This document shows positions 48,654-61,861 of a DNA stretch of 64,000 nucleotides, piece by piece. The notes under the pieces were generated by a model. The model was not told the origin of the DNA, did not search any database, and saw only the letters and a program-made list of their open reading frames with translations. How positions within the stretch are numbered: position 1 is the first letter of the stretch; every line of letters starts with the position of its first letter. The position numbers were made by a program, and so were the translations under genes. Where the stretch lies: positions 123,197,050-123,261,049 of the forward strand of contig OX421961.1 in NCBI GenBank assembly GCA_949128115.1. The letters are read 5' to 3'. Source of the DNA: Anaspis maculata. Taxonomy: Eukaryota; Arthropoda; Insecta; Coleoptera; Scraptiidae.

Positions 48654-50511
48654 GATCGGTTCAAAAGTCACGTGTGTTGAAGCCTGAAGTCACGTGGGTT
48701 GAAGCCTGAAGTCACGTGGGTTGGAGCTTGGAGTCACGTGGGTTCAAACCTGAACTTCTTGAATAACAATTTCGTTATTTTTTTTTTGATATTTGTGTTC
48801 GTTCGTCAGATGTTGCGTTTGGAACGAGTAGCTGCCAACTTCAAAAGTGGTGACCGATCGATTTCAAAGTCACGTGTGTTGAAGCCTGAAGTCACGTGGG
48901 TTGAAGCCTGAAGTCACGTGGGTTGGAGCCTGGAGTCACGTGGGTTCAAACCTGAACTTTTTGGATAACAATTGTGTCTTTTTTTTTATATTTGTGTTCG
49001 TTCGTCGGATGTTGCGTTTGGAAAGAGTAGCTGCCAACTTCAAAAGTGGTGACCGATCGATTTCAAAGTCACGTGGGTTGAAGCCTGAAGTCACGTGGGT
49101 TGGAGCCTGGAGTCACGTGGGTTCAAACCTGAACTTTTTGGATAACAATTGTGTCTTTTTTTCTATATTTGTGTTCGTTCGTCGGATGTTGCGTTTGGAA
49201 AGAGTAGCTGCCAACTTCAAAAGTGGTGACCGATCGATTTCAAAGTCACGTGGGTTGAAGCTCGAAGCCACGTGGGTTGAAGCCTGGAGTCACGTGGGTT
49301 GAAGCCTGAAGTCACGTGGGTTAAAACCTGAACTTTTTAGATAACAATTGTGTCTTCTCTTCTATATTTGTGTTCGTTCGTCAGATGTTGCGTTTGAAAC
49401 AAGTAGCTGCCAACATCAAAAGTGGTGACCGATCGTTTTAAAAGTCACGTGGGTTAAAGCCTGAAGTCACGTGGGTTGGAGCTTGTAGTCACGTGGGTTC
49501 AAACCTGAACTTCTTGAATAACAATTTCGTTATTTTTTTTTTGATATTTGTGTTCGTTCGTCAGATGTTGCGTTTGGAACAAGTAGCTGCCAACTCCAAA
49601 AGTGGTGACCGATCGTTTCAAAAGTCACGTGGGTTGAAGCCTGAAGTCACGTGGGTTGAAGCCTGGAGTCACGTGGGTTGGAGCCTGAAGTCACGTGGGT
49701 GGAAACCTGAACTTTTTGGATAACAATTGCGTCTTTTCTTCTATATTTGTGTTCGTTCGTCAGATGTTGCGTTTGGAACAAGTAGCTGCCAACATCAATT
49801 GCGGTGACCGATCGTTTCAAAAGTCACGTGTGTTGAAGCCTGAAGTCCCGTGGGTTGGAGCCCTGAGTCACGTGGGTTCAAACCTGAACTTTTTGGATAA
49901 CAATTGTGTCTTTTTTTCTATATTTGTGTTCGTTCGTCAGATGTTGCGTTTGGAAAGAGTAGTTGCCAACTTCAAAAGTGGTGATCGATCGTTTTCAAAG
50001 TCACGTGGGTTGAAGCCTGAAGTCACGTGGGTTGAAACCTGAAGTCACGTGGGTTGAAGCCTGAAGTCACGTGGGTTGAAACCTGAACTTTTTGGATAAC
50101 AATTGCGACTTTTCTTATATATTTGCGTTCGTTCGTCAGATGTTGCGTTTGGAACAAGTAGTTGCCAACTTCAAAAGTGGTGACCGATCGTTTTCGAAGT
50201 CACGTGGGTTGAAGCCTGGAGTCACGTGGGTTGAAGCCTAAAGTCTCGTGGGTTGAAGCCTGAAGTCACGTGGGTTGAAACCTGAACTTTTTGGATAACA
50301 ATTGTGTCTTTTCTTCTATATTTGTGTTCGTTCGTCAGATGTTGCGTTAGGAACAAGTAGCTGCTAACATCAAAAGTGGTGACCGATCGTTTTAAAAGTC
50401 ACGTGGGTTGAAGCCTGAAGTCACGTGGGTTGGAGCCTGGAGTCACGTGGGTTCAAACCTGAACTTTTTGGATAACAATTGTGTCTTTTTCTCTATATTT
50501 GTGTTCGTTCG
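47602..50511 (+). repeat. 2.9-kb block repeated at 3,832 bp, copy 2
   Basis: Counterpart of 43.8-46.7 kb. A few point differences are visible: GCCACGTGG near 49,266 for GTCACGTGG, GTCTTCTCTTC near 49,352, and TTATATATTTGCG near 50,116. This duplication has therefore begun to diverge, unlike the 4,685-bp and 2,380-bp pairs. Confidence 0.88.
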
Positions 50512-53500
50512 TCGGATGTTGCGTTTGGAAAGAGTAGCTGCCAACTTCAAAAGTGGTGACTGATCGATTTCAAAGTCACGTGGGTTGAAGCCCGAAGTCA
50601 CGTGGGTTGAAGCCTGAACTTTTTGGATAACAATTGTGTCTTTTTTTCTATATATGTGTTCGTTCGTCAGATTTTGCGTTTGGAAAGAGTAGTTGCCAAC
50701 TTCAAAAGTGGTGACCGATCGTTTTCAAAGTAACGTGGGTTGAAGCCTGAAGTCACGTGGGTTGAAGCCTAAAGTCACGTGGGTTGAAGCCTGAAGTGAC
50801 GTGGGTTAGAACCTGAACTTTTTGGATAACAATTGTGTCTTTTCTTCTATATTTGTGTTCGTTCGTCAGATGTTGCGTTTGAAACAAGTAGCTGCCAACA
50901 TCAAAAGTGGTGACCGATCGTTTTAAAAGTCACGTGGGTTGAAGCCTGAAGTCACGTGGGTTGAAGCCTGAAGTCACGTGGGTTGGAGCCTGGAGTCACG
51001 TGGGTTCAAACCTGAACTTTTTGGATAACAATTGTGTCTTTCTTTCTATATTTGTGTTCGTTCGTCGGATGTTGCGTTTGGAAAGAGTAGCTGCCAACTT
51101 CAAAAGTGGTGACCGATCGATTCCAAAGTCACGTGGGTTGAAGCCCGAAGTCACGTGGGTTGAAACCTGAGCTTTTTGGATAACAATTGCGACTTTTCTT
51201 CTATATTTGTGTTCGTTCGTCAGATGTTGCGTTTGGAACAAGTAGTTGCCAACTTCAAAAGTGGTGACCGATCGTTTTCAAAGTCACGTGGGTTGAAGCC
51301 TGGAGTCACGTGGGTTGAAGCCTAAAGTCTCGTGGGTTGAAGCCTGAAGTCACGTGGGTTGAAACCTGAACTTTTTGGATAACAATTGTGTCTTTTCTTC
51401 TATATTTGTGTTCGTTCGTCAGATGTTGCGTTAGGAACAAGTAGCTGCTAACATCAAAAGTGGTGACCGATCGTTTTAAAAGTCACGTGGGTTGAAGCCT
51501 GAAGTCACGTGGGTTGGAGCCTGGAGTCACGTGGGTTCAAACCTGAACTTTTTGGATAACAATTGTGTCTTTTTCTCTATATTTGTGTTCGTTCGTCGGA
51601 TGTTGCGTTTGGAAAGAGTAGCTGCCAACTTCAAAAGTGGTGACCGATCGATTTCAAAGTCACGTGGGTTGAAGCCCGAAGTCACGTGGGTTGAAGCCTG
51701 AACTTTTTGGATAACAATTGTGTCTTTTTTTCTATATATGTGTTCGTTCGTCAGATGTTGCGTTTGGAAAGAGTAGTTGCCAACTTCAAAAGTGGTGACC
51801 GATCGTTTTCAAAGTCACGTGGGTTGAAGCCTGAAGTCACGTGGGTTGAAGCCTAAAGTCACGTGGGTTGAAGCCTGAAGTCACGTGGGTTAGAACCTGA
51901 ACTTTTTGGATAACAATTGTGTCTTTTCTTCTATATTTGTGTTCGTTCGTCAGATGTTGCGTTTGAAACAAGTAGCTGCCAACATCAAAAGTGGTGACCG
52001 ATCGTTTTAAAAGTCACGTGGGTTGAAGCCTGAAGTCACGTGGGTTGGAGCTTGGAGTCACGTGGGTTCAAACCTGAACTTCTTGAATAACAATTTCGTT
52101 ATTTTTTTTTTGATATTTGTGTTCGTTCGTCAGATGTTGCGTTTGGAACAAGTAGCTGCCTACTCCAAAAGTGGTGACCGATCGTTTGAAAAGTCACGTG
52201 GGTTGAAGCCTGAAGTCACGTGGGTTGAAGCCTGAAGTCACGTGGGTTGGAGCCTGGAGTCACGTGGGTTCAAACCTGAACTTTTTGGATAACAATTGTG
52301 TCTTTCTTTCTATATTTGTGTTCGTTCGTCGGATGTTGCGTTTGGAAAGAGTAGCTGCCAACTTCAAAAGTGGTGACCGATCGATTTCAAAGTCACGTGG
52401 GTTGAAGCCCGAAGTCACGTGGGTTGAAGCCTGGAGTCACGTGGGTTGAAGCCTGAAGTCACGTGGGTTAAAACCTGAACTTTTTAGATAACAATTGTGT
52501 CTTTTCTTCTATATTTGTGTTCGTTCGTCAGATGTTGCGTTTGAAACAAGTATCTGCCAACATCAAAAGTGGTGACCGATCGTTTTAAAAGTCACGTGGG
52601 TTGAAGCCTGAAGTCACGTGGGCTGGAGCTTGGAGTCACGTGGGTTCAAACCTGAACTTCTTGAATAACAATTTCGTTATTTTTTTTTTGATATTTGTGT
52701 TCGTTCGTCAGATGTTGCGTTTGGAACAAGTAGCTGCCAACTCCAAAAGTGGTGACCGATCGTTTCAAAAGTCACGTGGGTTGGAGCCTGAAGTCACGTG
52801 GGTTGAAGCCTGGAGTCACGTGGGTTGAAGCCTGAAGTCACGTGGGTGAAAACCTGAACTTTTTGGATAACAATTGCGTCTTTTCTTCTATATTTGTGTT
52901 CGTTCGTCAGATGTTGCGTTTGGAACAAGTAGCTGCCAACATCAATTGCGGTGACCGATCGTTTCAAAAGTCACGTGTGTTGAAGCCTGAAGTCACGTGG
53001 GTTGGAGCCTGGAGTCACGTGGGTTCAAACCTGAACTTTTTGGATAACAATTGTGTCTTTTTTTCTATATTTGTGTTCGTTCGTCAGATGTTGCGTTTGG
53101 AAAGAGTAGTTGCCAACTTCAAAAGTGGTGATCGATCGTTTCAAAAGTCACGTGTGTTGAAGCCTGAAGTCACGTGGGTTGGAGCCTGAAGTCACGGGGG
53201 TTGAAACCTGAACTTTTTGGATAACAATTGCGACTTTTCTTCTATATTTGTGTTCGTTCGTCAGATGTTGCGTTTGGAACAAGTAGTTGCCAACTTCAAA
53301 AGTGGTGACCGATCGTTTTCAAAGTCACGTGGGTTGAAGCCTGAAGTCACGTTGGTTGAAGCCTAAAGTCACGTGGGTTGAAGCCTGAAGTCACGTGGGT
53401 TGAAACCTGAACTTTTTGGATAACAATTGTGTCTTTTCTTCTATATTTGTGTTCGTTCGTCAGATGTTGCGTTAGGAACAAGTAGCTGCCAACATCAAAA

Positions 53501-56500
53501 GTGGTGACCGATCGTTTTAAAAGTCACGTGGGTTGAAGCCTGAAGTCACGTGGGTTGGAGCCTGGAGTCACGTGGGTTCAAACCTGAACTTTTTGGATAA
53601 CAATTGTGTCTTTTTCTCTATATTTGTGTTCGTTCGTCGGATGTTGCGTTTGGAAAGAGTAGCTGCCAACTTCAAAAGTGGTGACCGATCGATTTCAAAG
53701 TCACGTGGGTTGAAGCCCGAAGTCACGTGGGTTGAAGCCTGAAGTCACGTGGGTTGAAGCCTGAAGTCACGTGGGTTAAAACCTGAACTTTTTAGATAAC
53801 AATTGTGTCTTTTCTTCTATATTTGTGTTCGTTCGTCAGATGTTGCGTTTGAAACAAGTAGCTGCTAACATCAAAAGTGGTGACCGATCGTTTTAAAAGT
53901 CACGTGGGTTGAAGCCTGAAGTCACGTGGGTTGGAGCCTGGAGTCACGTGGGTTCAAACCTGAACTTTTTGGATAACAATTGTGTCTTTTTCTCTATATT
54001 TGTGTTCGTTCGTCAGATGTTGCGTTTGAAACAAGTAGCTGCCAACATCAAAAGTGGTGACCGATCGTTTTAAAAGTCACGTGGGTTGAAGCCTGAAGTC
54101 ACGTGGGTTAAAGCCTGGAGTCACGTGGGTTGAAGCCTGAAGTCACGTGGGTTAAAACCTGAACTTTTTGGATAACAATTGCGTCTTTTCTTCTATATTT
54201 GTGTTCGTTCGTCAGATGTTGCGTTTGGAACAAGTAGCTGCCAACATCAATTGCGGTGACCGATCGTTTCAAAAGTCACGTGTGTTGAAGCCTGAAGTCA
54301 CGTGGGTTCAAACCTGAACTTTTTGGATAACAATTGTGTCTTTTTTTTCTATATTTGTGTTCGTTCGTCAGATGTTGCGTTTGGAAAGAGTAGTTGCCAA
54401 CTTCAAAAGTGGTGATCGATCGTTTTCAAAGTCACGTGGGTTGAAGCCTGAAGTCACGTGGGTTGGAGCCTGGAGTCACGTGGGTCCAAACCTGAACTTT
54501 TTGAATAACAATTTCGTTTTTTTTTTTTTGATATTTGTGTTCGTTCGTCAGATGTTGCGTTTGGAACAAGTAGCTGCCAACTCCAAAAGTGGTGACCGAT
54601 CGTTTTAAAAGTCACGTGGGTTGAAGCCTGAAGTCACGTGGGTTAAAGCCTGGAGTCACGTGGGTTGAAGCCTGAAGTCACGTGGGTTAAAACCTGAACT
54701 TTTTGGATAACAATTGCGTCTTTTCTTCTATATTTGTGTTCGTTCGTCAGATGTTGCGTTTGGAACAAGTAGCTGCCAACATCAATTGCGGTGACCGATC
54801 GTTTCAAAAGTCACGTGTGTTGAAGCCTGAAGTCACGTGGGTTCAAACCTGAACTTTTTGGATAACAATTGTGTCTTTTTTTTCTATATTTGTGTTCGTT
54901 CGTCAGATGTTGCGTTTGGAAAGAGTAGTTGCCAACTTCAAAAGTGGTGATCGATCGTTTTCAAAGTCACGTGGGTTGAAGCCTGAAGTCACGTGGGTTG
55001 AAGCCTCAAATCACGTGAGTTGAAGCCTGGAGTCACGTGGGTTGAAACCTGAACTTTTTGGATAACAATTGCGACTTTTCTTCTATATTTGTGTTCGTTC
55101 GTCAGATGTTGCGTTTGGAACAAATAGCTGCCAACATCAATTGCGGTGACCGATCGTTTCAAAAGTCACTTGTGTTGAAGCCTGAAGTCACGTGGGTTGG
55201 AGCCTGGAATCACGTGGGTTCAAACCTGAACTTTTTGGATAACAATTGTGTCTTTTTTTCTATATATGTGTTCGTTCGTCAGATGTTGCGTTTGGAAAGA
55301 GTAGTTGCCAACTTCAAAAGTGGTGACCGATCGTTTTCAAAGTCACGTGGGTTGAAGCCTGAAGTCACGTGGGTTGAAACCTAAAGTCACGTGGGTTGAA
55401 GCCTGAAGTCACGTGGGTTGAAACCTGAACTTTTTGGATAACAATTGTGTCTTTTCTTCTATATTTGTGTTCGTTCGTCGGATGTTGCGTTAGGAACAAG
55501 TAGCTGCCAACATCAAAAGCGGTGACCGATCGTTTTAAAAGTCACGTGGGTTGAAGCCTGAAGTCACGTGGGTTGGAGCCTGGAGTCACGTGGGTTCAAG
55601 CCTGAACTTTTTGGATAACATTTGTGTCTTTTTTCTATATTTGTGTTCGTTCGTCAGATGTTGCGATTGGAAAGAGTGGTTGCCAACTTCAAAAGTGGTG
55701 ACCGATCGTTTTCAAAGTCACGTGGGTTGAAGCCTGAAGTCACGTGGGTTGAAACCTGAACTTTTTGGATAACAATTGTGTCTTTTCTTCTATATTTGTG
55801 TTCGTTCGTCAGATGTTGCGTTTGAAACAAGTAGCTGCCAACATCAAAAGTGGTGACCGATCGTTTTAAAAGTCACGTGGGTTGAAGCCTGGAGTCACGT
55901 GAGTTGAAGCCTGAAGTCACGTGGGTTAAAACCTGAACTTTTTAGATAACAATTGTGTCTTTTCTTCTATATTTGTGTTCGTTCGTCAGATGTTGCGTTT
56001 GAAACAAGTAGCTGCCAACATCAAAAGTGGTGACCGATCGTTTTAAAAGTCACGTGGGTTGAAGCCTGAAGTCACGTGGGTTGAAGCCTGAAGTCACGTG
56101 GGTTGAAGCCTGATGTCACGTGGGTTAAAACCTGAACTTTTTGGATAACAATTGCGTCTTTTCTTCTATATTTGTGTTCGTTCGTCAGATCTTGCGTTTG
56201 GAACAAGTAGCTGCCAACATCAATTGCGGTGACCGATCGTTTCAAAAGTCACGTGTGTTGAAGCCTGAAGTCACGTGGGTTGGAGCCTGGAGTCACGGGG
56301 GTTCAAACCTGAACTTTTTGGATAACAATTGTGTCTTTTTTTCTATATTTGTGTTCGTTCGTCAGATGTTGCGTTTGGAAAGAGTAGTTGCCAACTTCAA
56401 AAGTAGTGACCGATCGTTTTCAAAGTCACGTGGGTTGAAGCCTGAAGTCACGTGGGTTGAAGCCTAAAGTCACGTGGGTTGAAGCCTGAAGTCACGTGGG

Positions 56501-57480
56501 TTGAAACCTGAACTTTTTGGATAACAATTGTGTCTTTTCTTCTATATTTGTGTTCGTTCGTCAGATGTTGCGTTAGGAACAAGTAGCTGCCAACATCAAA
56601 AGTGGTGACCGATCGTTTTAAAAGTCACGTGGGTTGAAGCCTGAAGTCACGTGGGTTGGAGCCTGGAGTCACGTGGGTTCAAACCTGAACTTTTTGGATA
56701 ACAATTGTGTCTTTCTTTCTATATTTGTGTTCGTTCGTCGGATGTTGCGTTTGGAAAGAGTAGCTGCCAACTTCAAAAGTGGTGACCGATCGATTCCAAA
56801 GTCACGTGGGTAAAAGCCTGAAGTCACGTGGGTTGAAGCCTGAAGGCACGTGGATTGAAGCCTGAAGTCACGTGGGTTAAAACCTGAACTTTTTGGATAA
56901 CAATTGTGTCTTTTCTTCTATATATGTGTTCGTTCGTCAGATGTTGCGTTTGAAACAAGTAGCTGCCAACATCAAAAGTGGTGACCGATCGTTTTAAAAG
57001 TCACGTGGGTTGAAGCCTGAAGTCACGTGGATTGGAGCCTGGAGTCACGTGGGTTCAAACCTGAACTTTTTGAATAACAATTTCGATATTTTTTTTTTGA
57101 TATTTGTGTTCGTTCGTCAGATGTTGCGTTTGGAACAAGTAGCTGCCAACTCCAAAAGTGGTGACCGATCGTTTTAAAAGTCACGTGGGTTGAAGCCTGA
57201 AGTCACGTGGGTTGAAGCCTGGAGTCACGTGGGTTGAAGCCTGGAGTCACGTGGGTTAAAACCTGAACTTTTTGGATAACAATTGCGTCTTTTCTTTTAT
57301 ATTTGTGTTCGTTCGTCAGATGTTGCGTTTGGAAAGAGTAGTTGCCAACTTCAAAAGTAGTGACCGATCGTTTTCAAAGTCACGTGGGTTGAAGCCTGAA
57401 GTCACGTGGGTTGAAGCCTAAAGTCACGTGGGTTGAAGCCTGAAGTCACGTGGGTTGAAACCTGAACTTTTTGGATAACA
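50512..57480 (+). repeat. Mixed satellite block of right-hand domain
   Basis: Forward monomers. AAGTCTCGTGGG recurs at 50,241 and 51,324 (1,083 bp apart), marking a local duplication across the left edge of this block. A similar pair of tracts lies at 54.1-54.4 and 54.7-54.95 kb (GTGATCGATCG). 55.4-55.9 kb carries a gcgATTGG monomer of the left-domain type. 56.5-57.3 kb resembles 29.6-30.3 kb. Nothing non-satellite is visible. Confidence 0.85.
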
Positions 57481-59382
57481 ATTGTGTCTTTTCTTCTATA
57501 TTTGTGTTCGTTCGTCAGATGTTGCGTTTGGAACAAGTAGCTGCCAACTCCAAAAGTGGTGACCGATCGTTTTAAAAGTCATGTGGGTTGAAGCCTGAAG
57601 TCACGTGGGTTGAAGCCTGGAGTCACGTGGGTTGAAGCCTGATGTCACGTGGGTTAAAACCTGAACTTTTTGGATAACAATTGCGTCTTTTCTTCTATAT
57701 TTGTGTTCGTTCGTCAGATGTTGCGTTTGGAACAAGTAGCTGCCAACATCAATTGCGGTGACCGATCGTTTCAAAAGTCACGTGTGTTGAAGCCTGAAGT
57801 CACGTGGGTTGAAGCCTGAAGTCACGTGGGTTGGAGCCTGGAGTCACGTGGGTTCAAACCTGACCTTTTTGGATAACAATTGTGTCTTTTTTTCTATATT
57901 TGTGTTCGTTCGTCGGATGTTGCGTTTGGAAAGAGTAGCTGCCAACTTCAAAAGTGGTGACCGATCGATTATAAAGTCACGTGGGTTGAAGCCCGAAGTC
58001 ACGTGGGTTGAAGCCTGGAGTCACGTGGGTTGAAGCCTGAAGTCACGTGGGTTAAAACCTGAACTTTTTAGATAACAATTGTGTCTTTTCTTCTATATTT
58101 GTGTTCGTTCGTCAGATGTTGCGTTTAAAACAAGTAGCTGCCAACATCAAAAGTGGTGACCGATCGTTTTCAAAGTCACGTGGGTTGAAGCCTGAAGTCA
58201 CGTGGGTTGAAGCCTGAAGTCACGTGGGTTGAAGCCTGATGTCACGTGGGTTAAAACCTGAACTTTTTGGATAACAATTGCGTCTTTTCTTCTATATTTG
58301 TGTTCGTTCGTCAGATCTTGCGTTTGGAACAAGTAGCTGCCAACATCAATTGCGGTGACCGATCGTTTCAAAAGTCACGTGTGTTGAAGCCTGAAGTCAC
58401 GTGGGTTGGAGCCTGGAGTCACGGGGGTTCAAACCTGAACTTTTTGGATAACAATTGTGTCTTTTTTTCTATATTTGTGTTCGTTCGTCAGATGTTGCGT
58501 TTGGAAAGAGTAGTTGCCAACTTCAAAAGTAGTGACCGATCGTTTTCAAAGTCACGTGGGTTGAAGCCTGAAGTCACGTGGGTTGAAGCCTAAAGTCACG
58601 TGGGTTGAAGCCTGAAGTCACGTGGGTTGAAACCTGAACTTTTTGGATAACAATTGTGTCTTTTCTTCTATATTTGTGTTCGTTCGTCAGATGTTGCGTT
58701 AGGAACAAGTAGCTGCCAACATCAAAAGTGGTGACCGATCGTTTTAAAAGTCACGTGGGTTGAAGCCTGAAGTCACGTGGGTTGGAGCCTGGAGTCACGT
58801 GGGTTCAAACCTGAACTTTTTGGATAACAATTGTGTCTTTCTTTCTATATTTGTGTTCGTTCGTCGGATGTTGCGTTTGGAAAGAGTAGCTGCCAACTTC
58901 AAAAGTGGTGACCGATCGATTTCAAAGTCACGTGGGTTGAAGCCCGAAGTCACGTGGGTTGAAGCCTGAACTTTTTGGATAACAATTGTGTCTTTTTTTC
59001 TATATATGTGTTCGTTCGTCAGATGTTGCGTTTGGAAAGAGTAGTTGCCAACTTCAAAAGTGGTGACCGATCGTTTTCAAAGTCACGTGGGTTGAAGCCT
59101 TAAGTCACGTGGGTTGAAGCCTAAAGTCACGTGGGTTGAAGCCTGAAGTCACGTGGGTTAGAACCTGAACTTTTTGGATAACAATTGTGTCTTTTCTTCT
59201 ATATTTGTGTTCGTTCGTCAGATGTTGCGTTTGAAACAAGTAGCTGCCAACATCAAAAGTGGTGACCGATCGTTTTAAAAGTCACGTGGGTTGAAGCCTG
59301 AAGTCACGTGGGTTGAAGCCTAAAGTCACGTGGGTTGAAGCCTGAAGTCACGTGGGTTGAAACCTGAACTTTTTGGATAACA
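57481..59382 (+). repeat. 1,902-bp HOR, copy 1
   Basis: About ten monomers. The private marker GATCGATTATAAAG is at 57,963 and recurs at 59,865 and 62,345 (spacings 1,902 and 2,480). The unit also carries CACGGGGG, a destroyed CACGTG, and AAAAGTAGTGACC. Confidence 0.9.
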
Positions 59383-61861
59383 ATTGTGTCTTTTCTTCTA
59401 TATTTGTGTTCGTTCGTCAGATGTTGCGTTTGGAACAAGTAGCTGCCAACTCCAAAAGTGGTGACCGATCGTTTTAAAAGTCATGTGGGTTGAAGCCTGA
59501 AGTCACGTGGGTTGAAGCCTGGAGTCACGTGGGTGGAAGCCTGATGTCACGTGGGTTAAAACCTGAACTTTTTGGATAACAATTGCGTCTTTTCTTCTAT
59601 ATTTGTGTTCGTTCGTCAGATGTTGCGTTTGGAACAAGTAGCTGCCAACATCAATTGCGGTGACCGATCGTTTCAAAAGTCACGTGTGTTGAAGCCTGAA
59701 GTCACGTGGGTTGAAGCCTGAAGTCACGTGGGTTGGAGCCTGGAGTCACGTGGGTTCAAACCTGACCTTTTTGGATAACAATTGTGTCTTTTTTTCTATA
59801 TTTGTGTTCGTTCGTCGGATGTTGCGTTTGGAAAGAGTAGCTGCCAACTTCAAAAGTGGTGACCGATCGATTATAAAGTCACGTGGGTTGAAGCCCGAAG
59901 TCACGTGGGTTGAAGCCTGGAGTCACGTGGGTTGAAGCCTGAAGTCACGTGGGTTAAAACCTGAACTTTTTAGATAACAATTGTGTCTTTTCTTCTATAT
60001 TTGTGTTCGTTCGTCAGATGTTGCGTTTAAAACAAGTAGCTGCCAACATCAAAAGTGGTGACCGATCGTTTTCAAAGTCACGTGGGTTGAAGCCTGAAGT
60101 CACGTGGGTTGAAGCCTGAAGTCACGTGGGTTGAAGCCTGATGTCACGTGGGTTAAAACCTGAACTTTTTGGATAACAATTGCGTCTTTTCTTCTATATT
60201 TGTGTTCGTTCGTCAGATCTTGCGTTTGGAACAAGTAGCTGCCAACATCAATTGCGGTGACCGATCGTTTCAAAAGTCACGTGTGTTGAAGCCTGAAGTC
60301 ACGTGGGTTGGAGCCTGGAGTCACGGGGGTTCAAACCTGAACTTTTTGGATAACAATTGTGTCTTTTTTTCTATATTTGTGTTCGTTCGTCAGATGTTGC
60401 GTTTGGAAAGAGTAGTTGCCAACTTCAAAAGTAGTGACCGATCGTTTTCAAAGTCACGTGGGTTGGAGCCTGAAGTCACGTGGGTTGAAGCCTAAAGTCA
60501 CGTGGGTTGAAGCCTGAAGTCACGTGGGTTGAAACCTGAACTTTTTGGATAACAATTGTGTCTTTTCTTCTATATTTGTGTTCGTTCGTCAGATGTTGCG
60601 TTAGGAACAAGTAGCTGCCAACATCAAAAGTGGTGACCGATCGTTTTAAAAGTCACGTGGGTTGAAGCCTGAAGTCACGTGGGTTGGAGCCTGGAGTCAC
60701 GTGGGTTCAAACCTGAACTTTTTGGATAACAATTGTGTCTTTCTTTCTATATTTGTGTTCGTTCGTCGGATGTTGCGTTTGGAAAGAGTAGCTGCCAACT
60801 TCAAAAGTGGTGACCGATCGATTTCAAAGTCACGTGGGTTGAAGCCCGAAGTCACGTGGGTTGAAGCCTGAACTTTTTGGATAACAATTGTGTCTTTTTT
60901 TCTATATATGTGTTCGTTCGTCAGATGTTGCGTTTGGAAAGAGTAGTTGCCAACTTCAAAAGTGGTGACCGATCGTTTTCAAAGTCACGTGGGTTGAAGC
61001 CTGAAGTCACGTGGGTTGAAGCCTAAAGTCACGTGGGTTGAAGCCTGAAGTCACGTGGGTTAGAACCTGAACTTTTTGGATAACAATTGTGTCTTTTCTT
61101 CTATATTTGTGTTCGTTCGTCAGATGTTGCGTTTGAAACAAGTAGCTGCCAACATCAAAAGTGGTGACCGATCGTTTTCAAAGTCACGTGGGTTGAAGCC
61201 TGAAGTCACGTGGGTTGAAGCCTAAAGTCACGTGGGTTGAAGCCTGAAGTCACGTGGGTTAGAACCTGAACTTTTTGGATAACAATTGTGTCTTTTCTTC
61301 TATATTTGTGTTCGTTCGTCAGATGTTGCGTTTGAAACAAGTAGCTGCCAACATCAAAAGTGGTGACCGATCGTTTTAAAAGTCACGTGGGTTGAAGCCT
61401 GAAGTCACGTGGATTGGAGCCTGGAGTCACGTGGGTTCAAACCTGAACTTTTTGAATAACAATTTCGATATTTTTTTTTTGATATTTGTGTTCGTTCGTC
61501 AGATGTTGCGTTTGGAACAAGTAGCTGCCAACTCCAAAAGTGGTGACCGATCGTTTTAAAAGTCACGTGGGTTGAAGCCTGAAGTCACGTGGGTTGAAGC
61601 CTGGAGTCACGTGGGTTGAAGCCTGGAGTCACGTGGGTTAAAACCTGAACTTTTTGGATAACAATTGCGTCTTTTCTTTTATATTTGTGTTCGTTCGTCA
61701 GATGTTGCGTTTGGAAAGAGTAGTTGCCAACTTCAAAAGTAGTGACCGATCGTTTTCAAAGTCACGTGGGTTGAAGCCTGAAGTCACGTGGGTTGAAGCC
61801 TAAAGTCACGTGGGTTGAAGCCTGAAGTCACGTGGGTTGAAACCTGAACTTTTTGGATAAC
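59383..61861 (+). repeat. 1,902-bp HOR, copy 2 with about 578-bp extension
   Basis: Follows copy 1 for 1,902 bp, then gains about 578 bp (61,284-61,861) that matches 56.9-57.48 kb, upstream of copy 1. This accounts for the longer 2,480-bp spacing to the next copy and shows an exchange between unequal registers. Confidence 0.88.
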
